Below, piece after piece: positions 36,075-45,360 of a stretch of 64,000 bases of DNA (the stretch's first letter is position 1; each line of letters begins with the position of its first letter). Origin of the DNA: Variovorax paradoxus B4 (GTDB lineage Bacteria > Pseudomonadota > Gammaproteobacteria > Burkholderiales > Burkholderiaceae_C); assembly GCF_000463015.1 (NCBI RefSeq), contig NC_022247.1:5579501-5643500 (forward strand). Direction: 5' to 3'. A model generated the notes under the pieces. It made no database searches. It worked only from the letters and a program-made list of their open reading frames with translations, and was not told the DNA's origin. Made by a program: the position numbers and the translations under genes.

Positions 36075-36271
36075 ATTACTTGCGTAGCCAGAAGCCGCAG
36101 CGGAATGTCGGAGAACAGGCCATCAGCTATTACTTTAGTAGCAATCATCGCAGCATTCACGGGCCTTTGGAGAAAGTTTTCTTCTTTCCTGCAAGCTGGG
36201 AAGGCCGTACCATCGCGTGCTTGCCGAGGCTAAGCTGTGGCCCGCCTGATTCAACCTTGAAAGGGATTGCC

Positions 36272-36931
36272 ATGAAAAAGTTTGTACTCGCCACCACCGC
36301 TGCCGCCCTCGTCCTGTCCGGCTGCGCCGGCGGCATGACCGACACCCAGCGCAACACCGGCATCGGCGCCGGCATCGGCGCACTGGGCGGCGCGGCCATC
36401 GGCTCCGCCACCGGCGGCAACCGCGGCGCCATCGGCACGGGTGCCGTGGTCGGCGCCGCAGCCGGCGCGCTCGGCGGCTACCTGTGGTCGCAGCGCATGG
36501 AAAACCAGAAGCGCCAGATGGAAGCCGCCACCCAGGGCACCGGCGTGGCCGTGACGCAAACCCCGAACAACGAGCTCAAGCTCGCGATCCCGAGCGACGT
36601 CTCCTTCGACGTGGGCCGCGCCAACATCAAGCCCAACTTCGCGCCGGTGCTCGACCAGTTCGCGAGCGGCCTGCGCAACAACCCGAACGCCGAGGTGCGC
36701 ATCATCGGCCACACCGACAGCACCGGCTCGGACGCCATCAACAACCCGCTGTCGGTCGACCGCGCCGCAAGCACGCGCGACTACCTGGTGGCGCGCGGCG
36801 TGAGTGCCGCGGCCTTCCGCATCGAGGGACGCGGTTCGCACGAACCGGTGGCCGACAACAACAGCGATGCCGGCCGGGCGCAGAACCGCCGCGTCGAAAT
36901 CTACGTGGGCGAGCGCGCGCCGCGGGGCTGA
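36272..36931 (+). CDS. OmpA-family lipoprotein with glycine zipper (YiaD-like)
   Basis: A 219-residue outer-membrane lipoprotein. Lipobox LVLSGC at residues 14-19; residues about 33-75 are a glycine-zipper segment (GIGAGIGALGGAAIG...) able to form membrane-inserting helices; residues about 105-215 are an OmpA C-terminal peptidoglycan-binding domain with the diaminopimelate-contacting NNPLS..RA and GRGSHEPVADN motifs. It anchors the outer membrane to the wall. It is followed after 105 bp by a second, shorter OmpA-domain lipoprotein in the same direction. Confidence 0.92.
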   Translation: MKKFVLATTAAALVLSGCAGGMTDTQRNTGIGAGIGALGGAAIGSATGGNRGAIGTGAVVGAAAGALGGYLWSQRMENQKRQMEAATQGTGVAVTQTPNNELKLAIPSDVSFDVGRANIKPNFAPVLDQFASGLRNNPNAEVRIIGHTDSTGSDAINNPLSVDRAASTRDYLVARGVSAAAFRIEGRGSHEPVADNNSDAGRAQNRRVEIYVGERAPRG

Positions 36932-36945
36932 CCGGATCATTGGAC

Positions 36946-36961
36946 AAATAAATAAATAAAT
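36946..36961 (+). repeat. (AAAT)4 simple sequence repeat between two ompA-like genes
   Basis: Four tandem AAAT units followed by AAAAAG, about 75 bp upstream of the second OmpA-domain gene, in a very GC-rich genome. It could act as an AT-rich upstream promoter element or a phase-variable tract; four copies is low for slippage. Confidence 0.6.
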
Positions 36962-36970
36962 AAAAAGAAA

Positions 36971-36994
36971 GCCGGCCGTGCGGGAGCGGCCGGC
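36971..36994 (+). terminator. GC-rich hairpin between the two OmpA-domain genes
   Basis: Perfect 8-bp arms GCCGGCCG / CGGCCGGC with an 8-base loop, 39 bp after the first gene's stop. No T run follows, so it is a weak terminator or an mRNA processing and stability element between the genes. Confidence 0.45.
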
Positions 36995-37036
36995 GCCCAT
37001 CGTCATCGTTTCATGTTCACAAAGAGGGAAAAACTC

Positions 37037-37600
37037 ATGAGGAAGCTTGTTGTTTCGGGTGCGGCTGCGGCCGCATTGTTCGTTGTGGGGTGCGCCTCGC
37101 AATCGCCCGCGCCGGAATCGGCCGCCGCGCCGGCCGCCCAGGCGGCTGCGCCAGCCAACAGCTGGACCACGCGCCTGGCGGCGCTCAAGACCGAGCTGGA
37201 AAATTCGACCAAGGGCACGGGCGTGGTGATCGAGCAGACCGCGGACAACCAGCTGCATTTCGTGGTTCCCAACGAACTGTCGTTCGACGTGGGCCGCGCC
37301 AACGTGAAGCGCAACCTGGCCCAGGTGCTCGACAAGGTGGCCGAAGGCCTGCGCAGTGCCGCCGCGGCCAGCGTGCGCGTGGTGGGCCACACCGACAACA
37401 CCGGCAGCGAGGAAGGCAACGAGCGCCTCTCGGTGAGCCGCGCCGACAGCGTGCGCAACCACCTGGTGAGCCGCGGCGTCTCGACCACGGCCATCACCAC
37501 CGATGGCCGCGGCTCGCGCGAACCGCTGGCCGACAACAGCACGCCGGCAGGCCGGGCCCAGAACCGCCGCGTCGAGATCTTCGTGGCGGAAAAGGTCTGA
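37037..37600 (+). CDS. OmpA-family lipoprotein
   Basis: A 187-residue lipoprotein: MRKLVVSGAAAAALFVVGCA gives the signal and lipobox FVVGC, then an Ala/Pro-rich linker (about 22-48), then an OmpA C-terminal domain (about 80-187) with GHTDNTGSEEGNERLSVSRA near 120 and GRGSREPLADN near 158. Compared with the upstream paralogue it lacks the glycine zipper. The ATG at 37037 has no extended leader peptide, and the frame opens at 37013. Its stop is 4 bp from the convergent response-regulator stop, with a GATCTCCTAGAGATC palindrome spanning both ends. Confidence 0.91.
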   Translation: MRKLVVSGAAAAALFVVGCASQSPAPESAAAPAAQAAAPANSWTTRLAALKTELENSTKGTGVVIEQTADNQLHFVVPNELSFDVGRANVKRNLAQVLDKVAEGLRSAAAASVRVVGHTDNTGSEEGNERLSVSRADSVRNHLVSRGVSTTAITTDGRGSREPLADNSTPAGRAQNRRVEIFVAEKV

Positions 37601-37604
37601 TCTC

Positions 37605-38231
37605 CTAGAGATCCCGCAGGCGGTTGGCCAGCTCGACCGCCGATTTCACTTCCATCTTGTCGAACACGCGCGCGCGGTGGACCTCCACCGTGCGCACGCT
37701 GATCGCCAGCTGATCGGCAATCAGCTTGTTCGGCAGGCCCTCGACCACGAGCCGCATCACGTCGCGCTCGCGGTCGGTGAGTTCGGCGATGCGGCCGGCC
37801 AGGCCACGCCGCACGCGCCGCACCTCCAGCGCCCGCAGCGAAGCGCCCAGCGCCTGCTCGAGGCGGTCGACCAGGGCGTTGTCGGAGAACGGCTTCTCGC
37901 AGAAGTCGAAGGCACCCCGCTTCACCGCATCCACCGCCGTCGGCACATCGGCATGGCCGGTCAGGAAGATCACCGGCATGGCGTCCAGCAGGCCGCGCTC
38001 CGCGAGGCGGTCGAACAGCACCAGGCCGCTGGTGCCGGGCATGCGCACGTCCAGCAGCAGGCACAGCGGCTGCTCGGGCAGCGGGCCTTCGGCCAGGCGC
38101 AGCTCGAAGGCCTCGGCACTCGCGAAGTGCTCGCTCTCGAGGCGGCGCGAACGCAGCAGCCAGGCCAGCGCCTCGCGCACGCTGGCGTCGTCGTCCACGA
38201 TGAAGATCAGACCGTCGATCAGCGGTTGCAT
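37605..38231 (-). CDS. FixJ/DctR-type response regulator
   Basis: A 208-residue two-component regulator. Receiver domain residues about 6-120 with phospho-acceptor Asp in LLLDVRMPGTSG near 56, the conserved Thr in VIFLTGHAD near 84 and Lys in FCEKPFSD near 106. A LuxR-type helix-turn-helix follows (about 140-205, LTDRERDVMRLVVEGLPNK). The start MQPLIDGLIFI gives the normal family length. It is the last gene of the operon after its cognate kinase (37 bp). FixJ-like regulators of this layout include DctR, controlling C4-dicarboxylate uptake; the target here is unknown. Confidence 0.93.
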   Translation of the reverse strand: MQPLIDGLIFIVDDDASVREALAWLLRSRRLESEHFASAEAFELRLAEGPLPEQPLCLLLDVRMPGTSGLVLFDRLAERGLLDAMPVIFLTGHADVPTAVDAVKRGAFDFCEKPFSDNALVDRLEQALGASLRALEVRRVRRGLAGRIAELTDRERDVMRLVVEGLPNKLIADQLAISVRTVEVHRARVFDKMEVKSAVELANRLRDL

Positions 38232-38268
38232 TTCAATTCCAAAAACGAGCGCGAAGCCTGGGGGTGAA

Positions 38269-40317
38269 TCATGTACTCGGCAGGGTAAACCGGAACACGG
38301 TGCCCCGGGGGCGGTTGGGCTCGAACATGAGCACACCGCCATGCTGCTCCACCACCGTGCGGCACAGGCTCAGGCCAAGGCCCATGCCGTCGGCCCGCGT
38401 GGTGAAGAAAGGCGTGAAGAGGCGGCCCGCCACCTCTTCGCTGATGCCGCAGCCGAGGTCGGCCACGGAGAACTCCAGCCAGCGCCGGGCGTCCTCCGCG
38501 CCCGGGCCGCCGACCGCGACGACGCGCGACACACGCAGCCGCAGCACGCGGTCGCCCACGTGGTCCGGCGTGTCCATGGCCTGCATGGCATTGCGTGCCA
38601 GGTTGAGCAGCACCTGCTCGACCAGCGTGCGGTCGCACACGGCCGCGGGCAAGCGGTCTTCGAGCACCACCTCGATGCTCACGCCGAGCTTGCGCGCCTG
38701 CAGCCGCACCAGCGGCAGCACCGCATCGATCAGCGCCTGCGGCGCCACCGCCTCGCGCGTGCGGTCGCGGCGGCGCACGAAGTCGTGCACGCTGCGGATG
38801 ACCTGGCCGGCGCGATCGGCCTGCTCGGCAATGCGCCGCACCGCCATGGCCACTTCGGCCTGCTCGCCCTTGGCGTGGGGCCCGAGCATGTTGAGCGACC
38901 CCGTCGCATAGCTGGCGATGGCGGCCAGCGGCTGCGTGAGCTCGTGGCTCAGCAGCGAGGCCATCTCGCCGACGGTGGCAAGCCGCGCGCTGGCCTGCAG
39001 GCGCTCCTGGCTGGCGCGCGAGAGTTCCTCGATGCGGCGCTGCTCGCTGATGTCGATGAAGGCGCTCATCCAGCCGGTCTGCACGCGCTGCGCGTTGATC
39101 AGCGGGGCTTCGAAGATGAGCACCGGAAACCGGGTGCCGTCCTTGCGCATGAAGACCGACTCGAAGCCCTCGCGCGGCGGCATGCCGCCGGCCAGCCGGC
39201 GGGCCTGCCGCTGCTGGTATTCGTGCGCGAGCTCGGTCGGCCAGTAGGGAGCTTCGAGGGCCTCGCCGCTGCCGGCCATCAGTTCGTCGGGGCTGAAGCC
39301 GACCATTTCGCAGAACGCGGGATTCACGTAGGTGATGCGCCCCTGCAGGTCGCGTGCGCGCAGGCCGGTGATGACCGAGTCTTCCATCGCCTTGCGAAAG
39401 GCCAGCGCGTCGGCCAGGTCGCGTTCGGCGCGCAGCCGGCGGCGCGTGTCGCGCGCGAGCAGCACCAGCACCGAGACCAGCGCAATCGAAATGGCCGTGA
39501 CCAGCGCCGTCAGCACGTTCGGAAAAAGATCGGGCGCGGCCCGCCAGCCGTCGACGCGCAGCATCAGCGCGGCACCGGGCAGGTCGATCAGCTGTTGCGA
39601 GGTGAAGACGCGCGTGCCCGTGCGGCGCGAGGTGCCGAGCGCCACCAGGCGCGTGCCGTCGGCCTCGGTAAAGGCCACTTCCTGGCCGCGCGTGAGCGTG
39701 TGGCCGACCAGCTCGATGAGCGTGTCGCGCAGCGAGTAGCTCGCCACCAGGAAGCCGCCCGCGTCGATCGGCACGCAAAGCTCCATCACCTCGACGCCGC
39801 CTCCGCCGAGTATCGGCACGTAGTGGCTCGGCGAATAGGCCGGCGCACCGAGCTTGCGCGCGGCCGCGCAGGCGAGTCCCACGTCGGACTGGTCGGCGCC
39901 GCGGCTCTCGTCGGCGACCAGGCGCATGCGGTAGGGCGTGTTCACTGCTTCGAGCGGACGCAGCGCGGCGTCGCGCCATTCGAGCCGGATCCACTCGCGG
40001 TGCTCGCGCAGCAGGGAGGCCGCGGCTTCAGGCCAATGCGTGCGGTCCAGGCCCGAGGCCTGCGTGGCGCGCAGGCTCTGGGCGTTGCGCTGCAGGCCGA
40101 TGCGAAGATCCGAAACCGCATCGGCGGTGTCGCGGTCGAGTGTCGCCTGCACCTGCTCGACCTCGTGCCGCCCCGCGAGCCAGACCACAGTGACCAGCAG
40201 CGCCGACACCAGCACGGCCAGGATCAGCCAGAGGAACCAGCGCTGCCAGAGCGAGCGCAGGCGCGCAAACGCCGACAGCGCCCACCGCGGCGGTGCGACA
40301 GCCAAGGCCTCCTCCAT
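38269..40317 (-). CDS. PAS sensor histidine kinase (DctS-like)
   Basis: A 682-residue membrane kinase. A first helix near residues 28-48, a periplasmic sensor domain (about 50-265), a second helix near 268-290, a PAS domain (about 300-425, GRITYVNPAFCEMVGFS) and a HisKA domain with the phospho-acceptor in LLSHELTQPLAAI near 457, then an HATPase domain (NLARNAMQAM near 583, DLGCGIS near 627). Domain order matches DctS-type dicarboxylate sensors. Its ATG immediately follows the TAG of the nitrilase-family gene, so the two are co-translated; the FixJ-type partner follows. Confidence 0.92.
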   Translation of the reverse strand: MEEALAVAPPRWALSAFARLRSLWQRWFLWLILAVLVSALLVTVVWLAGRHEVEQVQATLDRDTADAVSDLRIGLQRNAQSLRATQASGLDRTHWPEAAASLLREHREWIRLEWRDAALRPLEAVNTPYRMRLVADESRGADQSDVGLACAAARKLGAPAYSPSHYVPILGGGGVEVMELCVPIDAGGFLVASYSLRDTLIELVGHTLTRGQEVAFTEADGTRLVALGTSRRTGTRVFTSQQLIDLPGAALMLRVDGWRAAPDLFPNVLTALVTAISIALVSVLVLLARDTRRRLRAERDLADALAFRKAMEDSVITGLRARDLQGRITYVNPAFCEMVGFSPDELMAGSGEALEAPYWPTELAHEYQQRQARRLAGGMPPREGFESVFMRKDGTRFPVLIFEAPLINAQRVQTGWMSAFIDISEQRRIEELSRASQERLQASARLATVGEMASLLSHELTQPLAAIASYATGSLNMLGPHAKGEQAEVAMAVRRIAEQADRAGQVIRSVHDFVRRRDRTREAVAPQALIDAVLPLVRLQARKLGVSIEVVLEDRLPAAVCDRTLVEQVLLNLARNAMQAMDTPDHVGDRVLRLRVSRVVAVGGPGAEDARRWLEFSVADLGCGISEEVAGRLFTPFFTTRADGMGLGLSLCRTVVEQHGGVLMFEPNRPRGTVFRFTLPST

Positions 40318-41133
40318 CTAGAGCACGCAGTGGGACAAGACGGGCAGCTGCGCGCGCACGCGCTCGATCTGCCCGGCATCGAGGTCGAACAGCACCACGC
40401 CTTCTTCGCTGGCCTGCTGCGCCACCACCGTGCCCCAGGGGTCGACCACCATCGACTGGCCCCAGGTGTGGCGGCCGTTCTCGTGCGTGCCGCCCTGCGC
40501 GGGCGCCACCACCCAGGCCAGGTTCTCGATGGCCCGCGCGCGCAGCAGCACTTCCCAGTGCGCGGCACCCGTGGTGCGGGTGAAGGCGCTGGGCACCAGC
40601 AGCAGTTCGGCGCCCTGCCTGGCGAGCGCGCGGTACAGCTCGGGAAAGCGCAGGTCGTAGCAGACGCTCATGCCCACGCGCCAGCGGTGGCCGTCGCGCG
40701 AGGGCAGGTCGAACACCACGGGGGCGGCGCCCGGCGCGATGACGCGGCGCTCGTCGTAGCGCTCGGTGCCGTTGTCGAAGAAGAAGAGATGGATCTTGTC
40801 GTAGCGCGCCACGCACTGGCCAGCGGGCGAATAGCACAGCGAGCTGTTGAACACGTGCTCGGCGTCACCGCTTTCGAGGGGCAGCGTGCCGCCCACGATC
40901 CAGAGCCCGAACTCGCGCGCCGCATCGGCAAGAAAGCCCTGCACGGCGCCCGCGCCGGCGGACTCGCGCAGGCCCAGCTTGTCGGTGTCGCGCGCGCCCA
41001 TCATGCAGAAATACTCGGGCAGCACCGCCAGTTCGGCGCCGGCCGCGGCGGCTTGCGCGAGCAGGCCGTGGGCGCGGGCGAGGTTGGCTTCGCGGGCGAT
41101 GGCCGACACCATCTGGATGGCTGCGACTTTCAT
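40318..41133 (-). CDS. Carbon-nitrogen hydrolase (Nit1/Nit2 family)
   Basis: A 271-residue nitrilase-superfamily amidase. The catalytic triad is visible: Glu in ELAVLPEYF near 40, Lys in YDKIHLFFFD near 113 and Cys in MSVCYDLRFPELYR near 155. Nit1/Nit2-like enzymes hydrolyse deaminated glutathione or omega-amides of 2-oxo acids, a metabolite-repair role. The start overlaps the yhdP stop by 4 bp (ATGA) and its stop abuts the kinase start. This tight coupling with yhdP is common in beta-proteobacteria; a role in signalling is not known. Confidence 0.92.
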   Translation of the reverse strand: MKVAAIQMVSAIAREANLARAHGLLAQAAAAGAELAVLPEYFCMMGARDTDKLGLRESAGAGAVQGFLADAAREFGLWIVGGTLPLESGDAEHVFNSSLCYSPAGQCVARYDKIHLFFFDNGTERYDERRVIAPGAAPVVFDLPSRDGHRWRVGMSVCYDLRFPELYRALARQGAELLLVPSAFTRTTGAAHWEVLLRARAIENLAWVVAPAQGGTHENGRHTWGQSMVVDPWGTVVAQQASEEGVVLFDLDAGQIERVRAQLPVLSHCVL

Positions 41134-44100
41134 TGCGTGGTCTCCGTTTTCTTGCCCTGCCCGCCGGCCGGCGCCGCGGGAAGGCCAGGTACGTTCGGCA
41201 GGATGGATCGTGGCACCTTGGCTATTTTGGGGTCGGTCCAGGTGCCTTCGATATGGAACTCCTGCGTGGCGGCGGCCGCAAGCGGCTTGCTCAGCACCCA
41301 CTGCGCGAGGAAGGTGCCCAGGCCGATCGCGGGGTTGATCGCTGTGGCGACCAGCGCGGCCGTGCCCGCGTTGATTTCGGGCACCACCACCACGCGCAGG
41401 TTCTGCGTTTCGCGCACGATGTCGGCCGAGCCATCCATCAGCGCGCCCGCGTTCACGCCCTTCATCTGCAGGTTGTTGGTGCTCGCGACGCCGTTGTGGA
41501 TCTTCGCGTCGCCGCGGATGAAGTCGAAGGCGAAGCCCTGGCTGAAGACGTCGCGGAAATCCAGCGTGAGCCGGCGCGGCAGCGCCTGCAGGCTCAGCAC
41601 GCCGAGCAGCTTGGCGAGCCCGGGATCGGCCTTGAGGAACTGGCCCGATTCGACGTTGACCTGAAGCTGCCCGCTCAGGCTCGGATAGTCGAGCGAGAAC
41701 GGCGAGCCGCGCCAGTTGACGTCGCCTTCGAGCCGCCCGCTGCCGCGCCGCAGGACACCGGACATGCCGAAGCGCGTGAGCAGGTCGCCCGCGTCCGCGA
41801 TGTCCAGCCTGAAGGTCATGGCCGTGCGGCGCTGCTCTGCCCGCCCCGGCGTGCCGCCCGGTGCGGCGGCCCAGGTGCCCTTGGCCGAAAAATTGGCCTC
41901 GGGCATGGTGAAGCTCAATTTGTTGAGCATCCATTCGCGGCCCGCGCCGCCGCGGTTGACGGCGTCGATTTCGGCACGGCCGAGCCGCTTGCCCAGCAGT
42001 TCGAAGTCGTCGATGACGATGTCGAGCGCGGGCAGCGTGCCCGGCTGCTCGTCGAGCAGGGTTTCGACCTGCCTGGCCTCGGTGGGCGCGATCTTGAGCC
42101 GCGCGAGCCGCGCATAGAGCCGCCCGGCCTGGGCGTGGCGGTACTCGGCGTAACCGCTCAGTTCGGTGGCGTCGATGTTGGCGCGCCAGAGCGCGCCGTC
42201 GCGCGTGCCGCCGAGCACCACGTTGTGCAGCGTGCGCCCTGCGATGCCGAGCTCCTGCGCGCGCACCGCAATGCGCGTGGGCAGGTAGCCCATTTCCGCG
42301 TCTTCGGGGCGCTCGGCGCCGCCCGCTGCTTCGGCCGCGCCGCCTCCGGTGTCGCCGACCAGCGCCTGCCACGCGGGCATGTCGAGCTTCGCGACGTTGA
42401 CGTTGGCCAGCACGCCCTTGTCGGGCACGCTGGCGGTCTCCCCTGCGGCAAGGCCGATGCCGATGCTTCCGCGCAGCACCCGCGCCTCGGCGCCGGAGAT
42501 GTCGCGCACATACTGAACGGCGCCGATGCGGCCGAGCTCCATCGAGAGCTGGTCCTGCACCGCCACGGCGGCGCCCGCCCGGGTTTCGCGCTGCAGCACT
42601 TTCTTCTCGATGCGCAGCGGCATCTGTTCGTCCGCCGCCTTCACGAGCGGAGCGGGCAGCTGCAGGGCCAGGCCTTGCAGCGTGCTGGTGAGCGTGAACT
42701 CCGGCGCGCCGTCGCGCATCGAGAAGGTGGCCGCGTAAGGCGCGCTGCCGCTCGCCTTGGCCGCGATGCGCGCCAGCCACTCGGCCTCGCGCGCAGCGCG
42801 AAGGCCTTCGGCCGTTGCCGTGCCCTGCGCCTTCAGTGCCACCTCGCGGTTGGGCCCGGCAAAGCGGCCGCGGCCTTCGACGCGAACGTCGCCGCCGAGC
42901 AGCCTGGCGTTGACCCCGGCCAGCGAAAAGCCCGTTTCGGTAAAGCCGACGACGCCCTTCGCATGGGTGAAGGACGGCGCCTCGGGCACCAGCTGCAGCT
43001 CGTTGTCGGACAGCGCGATGCTGGCCTGGACCTTGGCCGCGTCCAGTTCGGCAAGCGGCAGTTCGAGATGCAGGCGGTAGTCGGCCGTGCCGGTGGCGCG
43101 CGCGCGCGACAGCACCTCGCCGGTTTCCCCGGCCAGCGGCGCACCCACGCGCAGCAGTTCGCCGAGCGGCCCCTTGGCCTGGGCATCGACGCGCAGCAGC
43201 GCGGCATGGTGCGACATGTCGGCAATCTGCGCCTCGGCCTTGGTCACCTCGATGCCGGTCGCGCCCGCCAGCCGCCCGCGCGCGTTGCGCACCAGCATGC
43301 CCGCGCGCTCGAACACCAGCTCGCCCGAGAGCCCGGTGAGCGCGGGCCAGGCCGGCGCAGGCGCACCGCTGCGGGCCGCCGAGGCCGGCGCCTTCGATGC
43401 CGTCGACGCGGCGATGGCCGACGTCGGCGGCACATAGGCGTAGTTGACGTCGGCCACCTTGGCCACGATGCGGAACTCGCCCTGCTTGGGGTCCATGAAC
43501 GGCATGTCGTGCAGGTCGCCGCGCACGCGGAAGTCGACGCTGCTGGCCGTGCCCTTCGTGACCGCATCGCGCACGTAGTCGCGCGTGTGCTGGGGAATCT
43601 CGAGCGGCAGGTAGCGGAACACGCGCGTGCCGTCGGCGCGGGTCAGCTTGCCCTGCAGGTCGAGCACGCCGGGGTAGAGCGCCCGCCCGGCGGACACGGC
43701 GGGATCGCTGGTTCGCCAGTCGGCTTCGGCTTCGCCGTCGGCATCGGCATTGGCGAAGCGCAGCTTGGAAACCTGCAATTGCGCATGGCCCTTGTCGAGC
43801 TTCCACTGCAGCTGGGCCGCGAGCCGGTCGATGGGGATGACCGGCTCCTCGAACACGCCCGGAAATTCGAGCGTGCCCTGCGCCATCGACAGGGCGGCGT
43901 TGCCGCCGGTGTGCGTGGCATCGAACTCGATGGTGGCGCCGCTCAGGCCGGGCGAGCCGGCGTGCGGCCGTTGGGAGCCAGGCGCAGCGCCAGTGGGTCT
44001 GGCTGCGGTGGCCGGCGGGGCGGGGGTGGCGGTGGCCGCTGGTGGAGCCGGCTGCGACGCGACGCGCAGGCCGCTGACCCGCCCCTTGGCCTGGTAGCGC

Positions 44101-45335
44101 TCGGGCGCGCCCAGCGAACCTTGCCAGTTCAGGTCGATGCGCTCGACCAGCCCGCGCGGCGCATAGGCATCGAGCACGCGGTGCGTGGCATCGCCCAGCG
44201 GCAGCCGGTCGGCAATGAGGGCCAGCGCAGCCAGGTCGAGCCGGTCGGCGCGCAGGGCGCCCTGCTCCGGCGTGCGGCCCTTGGCGGGCGAATGCTGCAG
44301 CCACAGGTTGCCGCCGGGCCAGCGCATGCCGTCGGCCGTGTCGAACTGCAGGGCGGCGGTCGAGAACTCGAGCTTTTCGTCGTTCAGCTGGCCAGCAAGC
44401 CGTCCCGTCACCGAGCGCAGCACCAGCGGCTGCAGGCCCCGGCCCAGCGAGGCGTCGATGCGGTTGAGCCCGAGGTCTGCTGCGCCGCCCACGATCTGGC
44501 CCCTCTTCACGTCGGCCCAGAGGCGCAGCGCGCCGTTGCCTTCGCGGATGCGGGCGTCGAGGGAGACATAGCGGCCGAGGCGGGTGACGTCCATGTAGGG
44601 CAGGTCGGCATAGACCTGGCCGTCCCACGTCTGCCAGCGGCCGGAGCGCACCGACAGCAGCGGCTGGCGGAACTGCCCGCGCAGCGTGAAGCGCTCGCCC
44701 CATCCGACCGGCGGCGTGGCATCGAGCCGCAGGCCGTGGCGCCGGGCGCTGTTGCGCGCCACAAAGCGCACGTCGGTCAACAGCAGGGGCTCGGCCTGGC
44801 GCTGCTCGTCGGTCCAGCGCACGGTCCCGCCCTCGACCACCAGCTCGCGCTGGGCGAAAAACCAGTCGGCGGCGCGGGTCTCTCCGGTGGTGTCGGTGGA
44901 CATGTGGAGGCCGGCCACGTGCAGCTTGCCGAGCGCGTCGCGGCGCACGTCGACCTGCGGCCCCTCGATGTAGAGCTGCTCGAAATTGAGGCGCCACAAC
45001 GAGCGCGGCGACACGCTCGCCACCACCCGCACGAGGCGCAGGGCTTCTCGCTTCTGGGCATCGTGCAGCACCACGTCGCGCAGTTCGAAGACGGGAAACA
45101 GACTATCCGAACGGGCGGTGATCGACCCGATGCGCACGGGTACCCCGATGGCCTTGCTGGCTTGTGCCTCGAGCGCGCCACGGTAATCGCCGATTCGCGG
45201 CACAATCCACGCGTGTAGGACAACCACTGACAGTGCCAGCAGAAGCCATGCAGCGATCAGTAAACCCAACAGCCAGCGCGCCGTCGCAGCGGTGATCTTG
45301 AGCAGACGTGAAGGGGAAGACGCCGTGTCGTTCAT
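41130..45335 (-). CDS. yhdP: YhdP family AsmA-like inner-membrane protein
   Basis: A 1401-residue protein (E. coli YhdP is about 1266). One N-terminal helix near residues 20-42, then a long periplasmic DUF3971 and AsmA-like beta-rich body forming a hydrophobic groove that carries phospholipids to the outer membrane. An Ala/Pro-rich insertion at about residues 440-475 interrupts the body. The ATG at 45335 (MNDTASS) is preferred over 45374 because only 25 bp then separate it from the divergent glnE start and no overlap results. First gene of the yhdP-nit-kinase-regulator operon. Confidence 0.92.
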   Translation of the reverse strand: MNDTASSPSRLLKITAATARWLLGLLIAAWLLLALSVVVLHAWIVPRIGDYRGALEAQASKAIGVPVRIGSITARSDSLFPVFELRDVVLHDAQKREALRLVRVVASVSPRSLWRLNFEQLYIEGPQVDVRRDALGKLHVAGLHMSTDTTGETRAADWFFAQRELVVEGGTVRWTDEQRQAEPLLLTDVRFVARNSARRHGLRLDATPPVGWGERFTLRGQFRQPLLSVRSGRWQTWDGQVYADLPYMDVTRLGRYVSLDARIREGNGALRLWADVKRGQIVGGAADLGLNRIDASLGRGLQPLVLRSVTGRLAGQLNDEKLEFSTAALQFDTADGMRWPGGNLWLQHSPAKGRTPEQGALRADRLDLAALALIADRLPLGDATHRVLDAYAPRGLVERIDLNWQGSLGAPERYQAKGRVSGLRVASQPAPPAATATPAPPATAARPTGAAPGSQRPHAGSPGLSGATIEFDATHTGGNAALSMAQGTLEFPGVFEEPVIPIDRLAAQLQWKLDKGHAQLQVSKLRFANADADGEAEADWRTSDPAVSAGRALYPGVLDLQGKLTRADGTRVFRYLPLEIPQHTRDYVRDAVTKGTASSVDFRVRGDLHDMPFMDPKQGEFRIVAKVADVNYAYVPPTSAIAASTASKAPASAARSGAPAPAWPALTGLSGELVFERAGMLVRNARGRLAGATGIEVTKAEAQIADMSHHAALLRVDAQAKGPLGELLRVGAPLAGETGEVLSRARATGTADYRLHLELPLAELDAAKVQASIALSDNELQLVPEAPSFTHAKGVVGFTETGFSLAGVNARLLGGDVRVEGRGRFAGPNREVALKAQGTATAEGLRAAREAEWLARIAAKASGSAPYAATFSMRDGAPEFTLTSTLQGLALQLPAPLVKAADEQMPLRIEKKVLQRETRAGAAVAVQDQLSMELGRIGAVQYVRDISGAEARVLRGSIGIGLAAGETASVPDKGVLANVNVAKLDMPAWQALVGDTGGGAAEAAGGAERPEDAEMGYLPTRIAVRAQELGIAGRTLHNVVLGGTRDGALWRANIDATELSGYAEYRHAQAGRLYARLARLKIAPTEARQVETLLDEQPGTLPALDIVIDDFELLGKRLGRAEIDAVNRGGAGREWMLNKLSFTMPEANFSAKGTWAAAPGGTPGRAEQRRTAMTFRLDIADAGDLLTRFGMSGVLRRGSGRLEGDVNWRGSPFSLDYPSLSGQLQVNVESGQFLKADPGLAKLLGVLSLQALPRRLTLDFRDVFSQGFAFDFIRGDAKIHNGVASTNNLQMKGVNAGALMDGSADIVRETQNLRVVVVPEINAGTAALVATAINPAIGLGTFLAQWVLSKPLAAAATQEFHIEGTWTDPKIAKVPRSILPNVPGLPAAPAGGQGKKTETTQ

Positions 45336-45360
45336 TGAGGATCGCGCTGTGTCCGGAATT

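Noticed and set aside
37599..37613. GATCTCCTAGAGATC palindrome between convergent genes
   Set aside because: Spans both stop codons and lacks T runs; too short to call a terminator.
37726..41664. 1312-codon plus-strand open frame
   Set aside because: Shadow across the two-component genes and the nitrilase gene.
41133..45218. 1361-codon plus-strand open frame
   Set aside because: Antisense shadow of yhdP, with no recognisable motif.
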